Of a DNA stretch of 64,000 nt, positions 1-11,900 are shown piece by piece (position 1 is the stretch's first letter; each line of letters begins with the position of its first letter). Below the pieces are notes generated by a model. It saw only the letters and a program-made list of their open reading frames with translations, made no database searches and was not told where the DNA came from. The DNA is taken from contig OZ037767.1 of NCBI GenBank assembly GCA_964035545.1, positions 29,307,628 through 29,371,627 on the forward strand, written 5' to 3'. The translations under genes and the position numbers were made by a program. The DNA comes from Bugula neritina (lineage: Eukaryota > Bryozoa > Gymnolaemata > Cheilostomatida > Bugulidae).

Positions 1-2409
1 TGCAATTCAAAGAGAACACAATGCTTTGCTGAGTGTATGCTATTATGATGCTAAGTTGTTGATAAATTAAAATGTATAAATAATGTGTTTTATCATTAAG
101 GATCTGTACCATTCAAATTTAACATCACATGTCAAATTAACACTCAATTTATCATCCAATTATTGGCTGGCTTTAGACAGCCTGTTGGTTTTACAATCTT
201 GCGTGGTACTTTTTAGTGCTTCTAGTGCAAGGCCCAACTGGTTTATAGTAAAACGTTATTGTCACATTATTTTGTATTGACTTTAAGCTGCAAATTTTCA
301 ATGCGACTAAAAATTTGCTGTGTTGCTGTGTACACTTCCACTTCTTATTTTTTACTCAACTAGAAATGCAACCACTGTCTATTAGATTTAGACTGGATTA
401 TGTAGTGGTCCAAAGATTATGTTACTCTAGAGTCTAGTCTATATAATGTCTTGCATTGCAAATATAAAATTAAAAGTTTTGAACAGCCATGTCTTTTTAG
501 CATTTCAGTATAACTTTTTGAAGAGGACAAAATAGCTTGCTAACAAAGTATTTTATATACTAATAGCTTTTATATATGACACTACATACACATGAATTAG
601 TTCTGTGTCCAGTTAGACCCTAGTTAATGATTTGTTATTGTCCAATTAAAAGAGTTGACTTATTTTCAGAAAAGTTGTACAGTTTATGCAATTTTATAAG
701 GTCCCATCAACAAGTCCAAGGAAATTGTGTGCGGGTAAAATATTTCAGCTAGTTATTGTACCTTGTTATTCCACTGTTTGCTACAAAATGAATTTAACAC
801 AATGTTTAAAAGAACTGACCTTTTTTGTTTTAGACATGTTAACCCAATAACCCAATAAATAGAATACAATATTCCTCAGTAGAAACAACTAGTTACAGCT
901 GGTCTGTGACACTTATCAACAGCTATATGAACTATTAGAACCTGAACTGCCCTGTCTATTTGCATTGGATTTGTGCCACGTTGTTTACTAGCATCATGTA
1001 CTGTATTAGGCAGTAAGTACCAGTTATTGTGTAATCTTAGAGCGTGCACTCTGCACTCTGCACCCTGCCCAGGGTCAATAGATTGCGGGCTGATTTCAGC
1101 TTGTTTACTGAGCTGTGATTGGTGGGTTTTAGACAAGCCTGTTTGACATATTCGTACATAATCACTCATCACCGTGTAGGCGAATTTCTTAAGCCTGGAA
1201 TTATAATCGCGGTGGTGGGCGGTGTCTATGTATTGCCTCTATTTTTGTGTGTTTATGCCATGAGATTTTGGCTATAGATTATCATGCCATATATTTTCAG
1301 ATAGTTGCTAGGCATATTGGGTGCAGCTGATTGCCAGCATGAAGTCAACATGTGTGCTGAATAGCAGCTGATTTAGTAATTTCTAGAGGTGAATGAAAAG
1401 CAGCACCATGTCTCGCGCATTGATCTCTTTGAAATCTGTGCAATGCAGTCTGTGGAATCTTTGGTTATGGCTTATAGAGATCTGGGGTATGAGAGTCTTG
1501 TTATTTGCTATCCTTACTTGTTGGCGTTTTACTTCCTATGCTATGTTATTTGTTGTATTAAAACACTGGCTCTCTTGTGGAAAAGTTTAGAATGTATTGT
1601 CTATTTTTTTGAGAGCTGGTTTGCATCCTCCCAGGGCCCACCGAGTTGTTGATGCTGATTGTTTTTCTCCATAGATGTTAAATTTATAACATGGAACTAG
1701 AATGCTTCAATTGAGACAAATTATGAAATACAAATAGCGTGCTGCCATAATTAGCAGAAATATGAGCTTTGCTAAAAATAGGTTTTTGTATCTAAATTTT
1801 AACTGCAAGTTTAATTCTTTGTTTGGCCTACAAAATTTGTGAATTTTCTTACTGCACATGAGCCATACCTGCACGTTTCATTTTGTTCTTTACTTACTTT
1901 GTGTTTCTGTTATATAAAATTAATCTATTTATTAGTTGCTCCGTTAAGTTCAGCCACTTAAAAACTGCAACTAGGTTGAAAGTGTAAGTCCCTTTCACTC
2001 ATTAAAAATATGTCTCTTTGAATCAACGTAACATCTAGGCAAAATTTTGTTCATGCTACTTAAGCAATTTTTTTAAACTAAGCCAGGGGTAGATTTATGA
2101 AAAATTGTCCATCAACATAAACTAACGATTTAATACCCAAAAACTAAACTAAGTTATGAACCTAAGCTAAAGTAAATCTACATTTTAAATTCAGCTCTTT
2201 TTGCCTGTTTGAATTTTCATATAAAATAGCTTTCTCCCTGCTGACAGTATGAATTATATATTGCCTCTAGGGAGCTGAGGCTATTGAATAACTGGTTGCT
2301 GTTGGTAAATGAATAATAAATGGAGCATCTGCTCTCATTGTTCAAATTAATACTATAGAGTGTAAACTGTAGAGTAGAGTATTATATGTCACCTGCCTGC
2401 CACCTTGCT
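1..2409. other. Upstream non-coding stretch, no gene recognised
   Basis: AT-rich sequence in which I see no ORF with coding character or plausible exon borders. Short ORFs around 876-1172 and 1389-1652 lack recognisable domains and splice context. It could hold 5' exons, the 5' UTR or the promoter of the ankyrin/SOCS gene that follows, or be intergenic. Confidence 0.4.
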
Positions 2410-2700
2410 GTAATGTGTGTCTACTCTATACTATCTACTCTATACTGTATACACTCTACTCTATACTTTATACACTCTACTCTATACTATATACTATCTA
2501 CTCTATACTTTATACTGTCTACTCTATACTATCTACTTTATACTATCTACGCTACATTATATACTCTATACTGTCTACTCTACATTATATACTCTATACT
2601 GTCTACTCTATTTTGTCTACGCTATACTATATACACTATACTGTCTACTCTATACTGTCTACTCTATACTGTATACTCTGTACTATATGCTCGCTGCCTA
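2410..2700. repeat. 14-bp pyrimidine-rich minisatellite before ASB exon 1
   Basis: About 20 degenerate copies of a 14-base unit close to tctactctatactg. The array ends about 12 bases before the acceptor ...gcctacag of the first recognised ankyrin/SOCS exon. It has no stop codons in several frames, which creates spurious Tyr/Leu/Ser-rich ORFs; I treat these as non-coding. The array may act as an over-long polypyrimidine tract for that acceptor. Confidence 0.9.
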
Positions 2701-2712
2701 TGCTGCCTACAG

Positions 2713-2917
2713 AGTTCCTCGTGCTGATGACGCTGGGGGTGCACCCAGCCAGAAGTATTCTGACTCTGCATCGAGTCTCCAAGGAGACCACCGAGGTAGT
2801 CAACACTTGTCTGGAGGTGTACAGCAGGTCCGCAGTCGGCTCTTCTCTCTCCCAAATCAAAGATCTGTTGTCGAGCTGCGACCCTCTCAGTATTGCCAAG
2901 CTCAGCACGGATTCCGG
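2713..2917 (+). CDS. ASB-like gene, exon 1 (first recognised)
   Basis: Acceptor ctacag and donor GG|gtaggt, ending in phase 2. It encodes about 68 residues beginning 'FLVLMTLGVHPARSILTL' and ending 'IAKLSTDSG'. It is helical-looking and carries no clear ankyrin consensus. GC content and codon use are clearly higher than in the flanks. ATG 2727 could be the start but has a weak context, so the gene may have earlier exons. Confidence 0.65.
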
Positions 2918-5900
2918 GTAGGTGTGACAACTTCCTCTCTGTCACCAGTGTGGGTTGTAAGGGTCAAGGTTATTCTTGCTGTCGCAGTGACATGGTGTCT
3001 CTGAATTTATGGGTCTTGCTATTCAGTATCTATGTTAACATAATTCTGAAGTGGAATATCTGCAGAATACTAGGTAAGGGATATCTGCAGAATACTAGGT
3101 AAGGGATATCTGCAGAATATTGGGTAAGGGAGATCTGCAGAATACTGGGTAAGGGATATCTGCAGAATACTAGGTAAGGGATATCTGCAGAATACTAGGT
3201 AAGGAACATGTGCAGAATATTGGGTAAGGGAGATCTGCAGAATACTAGGTAAGGGAATATCTGCAGAATACTAGGTAAGGGATATGTGCAGAATGCTAGG
3301 TAAGGGAGATTTGCAGAATACTGTACATTATTTCGATAGAAGCACTGTTTAGAAATTAATTGCTAGTTATGCTGCAGCTCATAAACATTGACACAACTAG
3401 ACACTTCCAGTTAGTTCCAACAGGTTTTTTGCAGGGATTTTATAAAAAACTGCAGCTTAAGAATTTATTATATTTCGCAATAAAGACACTGGCAGAAGAA
3501 CATCTGCACCAAGCTGTAAGGTTGACACTGAATGGAAACAACATGTATTAAATAAAACCACCTAAAAATATGTGCTGCATAGTGTATTCTAATCTGATAG
3601 TTTTACTGGGAGTGATTATTCTCACTGAAATTTATTAGTGTGAAGAAATTTACTGAAAATGTGTGAACAATGTGCCCATGAAGTACCGCTGCTGTCCATT
3701 CTAATAATGTTTCATGTATATGGTATTATGTGCAAAGAATCAAGTGTAATATTACGGTGCTCTTTGGTGTCATTTGGGAGTTGTCAGCTCTATTTTATAG
3801 GCTGAATTAAACTTATGTGGTATATAATAATTAATAATTTTGCTAAATTGTTTTGTAACAAATGTAAAGATAAAAACATGCCATATGTTGTGTCAATGTC
3901 TATGATTATGAAAGATGGGCTGCAGTTTTACTTGCAGCAGATCTCCTGTGGAAATGGCCTTGTACAGTACTATGTTGCAGATATCACTTGTTACAACATT
4001 CAGTAGATATATACTGTTGCAATTTTTTTTAAATTTATCATGCTACAAACTCTTTTGATAAATTTTGCTATTATTTTTTTGGAAATAGTTTGTTTCATCA
4101 TTTTGTTAATGTTACCTGTTGAGATATTCTGTAGGTATAACCTGTTGAAATGTTCTGTAGGTGTAACCTGTTGAGACATTATGTAGGTGTAACCTGTTGA
4201 AATATTCTGTAGGTATAACCTGTTGAGATATCCTGTAGGTATAACCTGTTACAACTGGCGGTACTGAAGAGCGATATAGAGTTCACGGAGTATCTTCTTG
4301 CAGTGAAAAGAGTGAACCCCAACATATGTAAATGCAGTTTACCTCTGCATATTGCCCTGAGACTTGGTTAGTGAATCATATACATTGTATCCCATGTATT
4401 CGGTCTCAACGTGTAGACTAGATGATCTTTTCAATAGTTGGCTGCTGTAGCACTTGAAACCTAAATTAGAGCAGCTGCAGGTCAAAGTTCAAACTTAGTG
4501 CTAATCAATCTCATTTAGGAGCAGTAGTGGAGAAATTGAGATAGCTTAAATTCTTTTAATTTCTTTATAAATTTTGGTTTGGGGTGCCGTTTGAAATTCT
4601 CGCGAGAACATAACTTTTTATGATACATTTCTAATTTCTAATCTAGAACACAAGCTTTTCTCAATTTCTCCATTACTGCACCAACCTCTTCAGTTTATGA
4701 AGAATGGGCTAATCAGCTCGTACCTTGGCTTTCCTTTCTTGAACAGAAAGTGACTTCATACGCGTAGCCTGTGATTGTAGGCTCAGTTGACATGGTGCGG
4801 TTATTACTGTCTCATAAAGCCAAGCCTCAGCTCCCGCATGGCATGTGCTACCCGCAGGCGCACGTCCCCGTATACTCGAGTCACTCCAAGTTCTTCTTTG
4901 TCAGTCCCTCCATGGTGTGCGGTGGAGCCAGCAAAGATGCCTACAAAAGAGCCATAGACAGGGACGATACTCTGTTTCTTCAACTCCTATTGCAGAAGAA
5001 AAGCAGCCCTAGACTTAATGTGGTTAGTTGACTGAAAATTTCTTATTTCTATAGGAGTTATCTTACCTGGTTATATTTTACTGTAGAGCTATGACTCATT
5101 CTCATTGTGCTTTGTTACTAGCAACTATTTGGCGGTTTTAGAAACGCCAAAGGTTCTGTATTACTGTAGATCTCCCCTGTATTACTGTAGGTGCTCCTGC
5201 AATACGCCTGCAGTATAAATGCTATCCGCTGTGTGAAGCACCTTGTGGAACTGTGGCATGCGGACGTCAACTGCACGGATAACAGAGGTTACAGTGCTAT
5301 TATGCACTCTGTGGATTCTAATATGGAGGTCATACATTACTTAGTGGCTCAAGGTTGGTAGTTCTATCACCTTGTATGTTCTTACCACTAGTTTGTCATA
5401 AGAAATAGTAATACTGTCTCTTATATACTTGAGCATCAGAGAATAGTATTAGTGGTGAGTATATACATTTGTTGCTAGAACTGGAGTTTTGAATATTTAA
5501 AATAGAAATATTGTTAGTGATATCAATATTGGGAGTTTTCTCCTGTTACTTGAGATTTTGACTACCAATAAATCACTCTACAGTCTGCGTATTGCTGATC
5601 TTGTTTATGCACCTCATTGCAAACCATTGCTAAGCAGATTAGGTGAGAGTATCTCTATTTGAGTGCCTAAAGCCTTGAATTCTGACCAGAAATCATACAA
5701 GTGCCCTAATACCAGCGACCCAACATCCTAGCACTAAATTACTTGAAGTCATACAAATACATGTAATACAGTCATACTCTGCCCTGCCCCAGTAATCAAT
5801 CTTTCTGTGGGAAATTATGCTTTCAATTTTGGGTAAAAATAAAGGCAAAATCTTTCTTCAAAATATCGGAGAAATATTTACTACAGATCTAAATTAATTT

Positions 5901-8900
5901 CACTCTTAAACTTGTCCTGTTAAATCTTAGAAACAGTTTACTGCAGTCTCTAATCACTACAAGTAAATAGATTTTTCTCTGTGATCAAATTTCATCTTAA
6001 ATATTTACTCAATTCAGCCATATTTAATTTCTGGTAGCTTTCTGTGCAATTTAGCTGATGTGTGTCAGGTTGGCATAACTCCAAACTCTACATTACATGT
6101 AGCAGTAGAGAAGATAACTCTCAGCAGAGTTGACTTTTAATTACTAACATTGTATCAACTTTTCCACAGGAAGGTGACTCTGAAAAGCGATCTTATTGGT
6201 TTACTTAGTCCAATTATTTTTAACAATTATTGACAATAAATGAAAAAAGTAGGCTTCTTTGTTCCATGTTTCTTATCACACCAGTTGCAATGCCTGAAAG
6301 ATGTGGACTTTACGTGGATCAATAGTCGTTCACTTAAATTTTAGCCACAGCTGTTTCTATACAAATCTAAATGTTTTCAACTCTGCTTGAATTTAGAGAA
6401 ATAAATCCACTAGCATTGTATATTTTTGGTAAAATTTGTTTTACTAATATGCAGTTGTAAACTATAAACCAAGTGTAAATTGAAGTTGGAGTTATCTCCC
6501 CGCATGATGTGGTAGAAAGCTGTAGCCTCAGGTGTCTACTAATTACAGGTGCCGAGGTTAACCTCTCTTCCTACAAATCTCAAACCCTCCTCCATCAACT
6601 GTTTTGTCCCGAAAAGGAAGTTGTGTCGCACGTTGTTGAGAAGACTAAACTGTTTCTAGCCTTAGGTACGTGTGTTGCTTCTAGCCTGTGTAGTCTGTCT
6701 AGTATACCCGCCCCTTATTATTAGTTTAGTGGTAGACCTATACAATATACTAACCTGAGGTATGTGTGGGATATTGAGAAATATTTATTTAGGTTACATA
6801 TTTAGGTAATGCAATTGTTTAAGCAGCTTAAAAGTTGTCTTCTCCTTAAAAGAATTTTGAATATTGACTCGATTATTATCCATGTTTATTAGAACTTTGG
6901 ATTTCCTAGCATTTCTCCTAACATTTAAAATCCTAATCTGTTTGTAGGGGATAAATTACTTAAAATATGAATAAATCTACTGCAGATGGAGCTTTAAATA
7001 AGTAGTCAATATATTGAGACTGTTTTATTGTTGTTTATTTCAGGTGCTGACCAAATTGTAAATAATTACGATGTATTTAGAAATACAGCTCTGCATTATT
7101 TATGTATCAAATATTCGTTATACGGAAACACTGGCCATGAATATGAGTTGCGGCAATGCCTTGGTAAGTCACGCTATCTTTCCACTCTTGAATCTATTAC
7201 AGTATGACTATGTGTTCAAATTGATTTATTTCATACAGGTCAACCTTTTTAGGAATTGTGTTCTCTTTTTACTGTGTAGTAGATTTTCAGAAAATATCGA
7301 ATGCTTTTACTTTGGGATCAGCTATCAAAATACTGACTTTAGCCAATCAAAATATAAAATGAATTACTTTCAACTAAAGTGCATGAGTATCTCTTTACTA
7401 TCTTGTAGACATCTGCTAGTCACACGTCTGCTAGTCACACGTCTGCTAGTTATACGTCTGCTAGTTATACGTCTGCTAGTCACACGTCTGCTAGTCACAC
7501 GTCTTCTAGTCATACGCCTGCTATTCACACGTCTGCTAGTTATACGTCTGCTAGTTATAAGTCTGCTAGTCACACGTCTGCTAGTCACACGTCTGCTAGT
7601 CACACGTCTGCTAGTCACACGTCTGCTAGTTATATTATATAATTGGTTTTTGTAGGTTTGTTTTTATCCCACAATGCGGAGACCTTCCTTGTAGACTCTG
7701 ACTCTTGTCTACCTCTGCAAAGACTGCTACAGCACCCTGACTCCATTAGTTCACCAAAGAGTGTTGAGGCGGCGGCTGACAGCGAATCCAATTCGGAGTC
7801 AGCTGATGGCCTTGGTCAATCTCCTGATCCATACCACTCTCACAGAATCTACATGCTGCTGGAACTGTTTTCCCAGTATAGTCCTAGTGCTCTGCACACA
7901 GTCATAAATAAAGAGAATGAAACGTGTATGTTCTACATACTTCGCATGTCCTTGGACTACGGTAAGTGCAAGTCAATGGTTTTCTACTGCATCTTAAATA
8001 AATATGTTTTTCTTGGCTAATTTACTATTTGCCAACGTATTGCTTAATCATGTGAAATGGTTTTTTTGCAAAAAAATCTATTTTTTGTGTGGAACCGGAT
8101 CTGTGAGCCCAGACGCTGTCACCATAAATCTTTATTAAGTTATTATATAATGATGTGTTGTTTTCAGTGAACCAATCATATTGGCCGTGTATTAGACTAC
8201 TGCAAGACAATGGTGCTAACATAAATCACTTGGCAGTTACCAGGCCTCACGGTAGCAGCAAGTCTGTGAGGCCTAGTGAGGTGCACATTCAGTCCTTGCT
8301 GTCAATTGTGAGAGACAAAGCGATGGAGGAGTTGAAGATGGCCGCCAACGGGTAACTTCTAATTCCTAATAGCAGAATGAGGAGTAGTGGGAAGGGGTGT
8401 GACCCTGTAAACCTGCCTATTCTAGGAGGTTGTATAAATCATTTAGCTGGTGTTAATGATATTATAAGCTAATGGGCAACTTTCTGTTACAATCACATCT
8501 GAGTTGGTTTGAAGCTGCTGGAAATAAGCAGCTAATGTAGGATAACGTTTGATGAAACACTGGCTGTTTGGAAATTGGCACTAGCCTTGATGTTGTTATC
8601 ATGACCTATTGCCAGACAGCTCTAGCATATTCTGGCGGAGAATAGAGTTTCTACATTCTAGTCATGATTTTGGCTGAGAATTATATAACACTGCCTAGGG
8701 GGCTCATCAACATTATTCATTATTATTGTATTCATCAACATAAATCACTCCTATTTTTGTCGCACTGGAAAACTTCAAATAGTTCGGAAATTGTTGGTAA
8801 CTGTTATTTTTTGCCCTCCTTTGTTGGTTCCAAGTAACTGACCAGCCTGGCTCATGAATTAAACTATAATTTGCATATTATATCTCTCAGTCACCCACCA

Positions 8901-11900
8901 CAGCGTTTTATCTAGTGCCAATGTCCAACTCTAGAAGCCCGCATCTCGTAAGAGATAGTTCCAAACTTTGTTGGGGGCTTGTCGAAAATGCTCACTTAAA
9001 AGTTGTTTTGATGGTGGGTTTATTTCTGGCAGCAGCAGAAAGTTAAGCAGGCAGCAGAGAACCATTCAATTTGTGCAAGCAAGAATATTTGTAATAATTT
9101 GTTATATTAATTAAATAATAGTTTTCTGGCCTTAAGCCACATGGACAATACATTTGTAATTAATTATCACAATGTTGTAATTGACTAGAATTTATGCCAT
9201 CATCGGTCTAGAGTTGAGAAGGGCTCTTTCGGCTCATTAATTAGCCACTGGCTTGCCTCCCTCATTGTAAGAATAGATTTCAAGTTTAATCTAGACTGTA
9301 ATACCCTCAACATTAACCAGTGTCAGGTTGATACCCTCTCTCCATGCTCGGCAAAGCTATGACCTGGATGTGCCACTTTATTGTTATTACTACAAGCAGC
9401 AGTCTGTATCCGGGTTCACTCTGTCCTTACGTAATTAATTAAAGCTGCTCTATTGTAGGACCAGGTGCAAGTCGGTTACAAGCCAGACGTTGAAGACCCT
9501 ATTTCAATTAGGATTAGACCCAAATGCTCTGCATATACAGTGTAGGTTAGTGAAGTATTATTCTTTCTCTCATAATAATATCTTTGAACTAATGAAACCC
9601 CCAACTCAGGGTACTCCAGCAATAGCTGAGAAACTATTTGTGCAGGTAGTGACTTTTATAACCTTTGATGAGAGGCTGGTTTAACCTTGCCAGCCTAGAC
9701 TTATCAACCCTCAGAAGAAATAGTGCACCTAGGTTTGCCTTTGATGACCTGATGAAGCTGCTTGCACTGGGTGATGTTCCATTGAAGGTCAGGTGTTGTA
9801 GTGTTGGTACACTGGTTCCTTTTTGCTGGTAGTTCGGCTTTCATCTTGCTCTCTTGCACTGTTATTGCAGGATGTTTAGAGAAGTTGTATGATTCACCAA
9901 ACTTGGCTTTCATGTTCATATTTTCTGTTTAGTGTTTACTCTTTCCTTAGATTTGATTTCAACAGCAAACGCTGCTTGGCTTGTTGATTCGTATAGAATT
10001 AGATAATTACAGAGTGACAACTCCTAAAGTTTCAAAAAAGCATTTACTGCTCTAGATTCTTTTGTTTTCAAGGTTCCTAAATTATTTCTCATCTGGTTTG
10101 TGTCTGATGAATGAAACTGTGAAGTTTGTTAGCAAGTAGCTAACACCTCTGTGATGATCAAGCGTTATAGTGAAGCTTGTATAAGTGCAGTGTGAGATCT
10201 GCATGCTATCTAATCTACACCTCTAGAGGTGCTTTTCAAGGTCAAACAGGGTAGTAGCTTTTAAGTGTCTCTATTGGCAGTGGCTGTGACTTTTTTGCCA
10301 ATTGAGAGATCGTGATACTAACTTCATTATGCCTTCTTTCTCAACACCAAGTTCTGTCGTTTTTGCTTTTTCTGACATAAACTGGAATTCCATTTTTGTA
10401 ATTTACATAGAAATCCAGGCTTTGCAATGTCACTGCTGTGAAAGACTAAAGTGGTTTAATTCAGGCTACCGTTAGTTCCTCTAGTCATTTATGCTTTATT
10501 TAGTAACAGCAGATTATTAATTGGTCTAGTATTATTCAATTCGCCTTTTTTTATAAAAAATAATTCTAAAATATACGTTCATGTTGAAATTATAAAAAAG
10601 ACAAAATAATAGTTGACAAGTGCAAGGACCACCTAGTCTCTAGTCATAAGTAATTTGTACAACCCTCAAGTCATTATCTGTAATTTATGGTCATCCTTCT
10701 ACCCTCGGAATTGAGTATTTTTCCATTATTTATTCATTTTTATGCATCAGCCTCTTTGCTGGTCATTTTAATCATAATCTCACTGTCCAGCTCCTTTTCA
10801 AAGTAATAAATGATTACTAAGCATTTTTACTGTGGTGCCTCTTACAAAATCTTCAAGAAGATGGTGTTTTTTCTAGTAATTTTCATGGTTACATCAAAAA
10901 ATTTCCTCATTTATTTTGTATCGTTAAAAAATTTGGAACTAAAGTAAAATAGAAACAATAATTTTTAAGCATAACTTGTACGAGTTGTGATCAGCTACTT
11001 CACCATTTGCTACTACACCTCCTTGTAATATATGTTCATATGCTTGAGGTACAGATACAGATGTTATTTCTAACCCTCTCTGAAAACCAATCTCTTGTAG
11101 CTAACAGAAACGTAAAAAGTCAATTTAAAGTTAGTCATTTTTATCAATACCTGCAGGTTAATATTTCTTTAACTTGAAAATAAATTGTAGCAAATAGTTT
11201 TACAATTAATTTTTTTTCAGAAATTAGTTATAATGATTATAAATTTTTGAGCCCAGACTTTACTGTTCTCAGAGTGATCAAATAGCTCTCGTTATTCTGA
11301 TGCTAACTAATCTTTTTCACCCAAGTTTCAACATTGATTAGAAATATTCAACAACTTGAATTGTTTCAGTTTAACTTTTCATTCTTGAAAACCTTGTTTA
11401 AAACTTAAAATATAATAAATTTCTTTTTTCTATGTTTTTTGCCTTTGAAAAGAACACCAATGTCAAACTTGTGGTAACCATTTTGTTGGTATGTCAAAAG
11501 CCAGTTTGTATGCAAAAAGTATGGCAGTTGTTTTTCAAAACTTTGAGGGATTGTGGGACACATCCTGAAAATTCTCATTCGCATTCAAAAGTGGCAGGCT
11601 AGGCTATAGATATTTTTAAAATAAAGTGTGTTATGCTGCCAGTACCTTCGTTTTACAGTAAATAATTATTCTGGCAAATTCTTGTGAAATTTCTCAGAAA
11701 AATGTTTTCCGTCAAGATTTCTTGCATTGGAAGTAAAAACTGTACTGGTTCATCGACCTTGCTTCCAGCAGGGTTTTTTGGCAGTCTCTAGCTGAAGTAT
11801 TGTGAGACGTAGGTTTTGTTGGCAGCTCAATCAGCTGTTTGGTCTCTAAGCCAGGACTAACATTTATTCTGGGTCGCAACGAATCTAAGCCAATGCTCTC

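Noticed and set aside
2386-3004. Long Tyr/Leu/Ser-rich ORFs in three + frames
   Set aside because: They are translations of the 14-bp array. Only the part after the acceptor at 2,712 in one frame is coding.
7071-7655. 194-aa ORF ending in repeated 'LLVTR'
   Set aside because: It reads through ASB exon 6 in the wrong frame and then a 15-bp minisatellite.
9604-9640. Alternative ASB exon after aactcag
   Set aside because: In the phase required by exon 9 it hits a stop within five codons.
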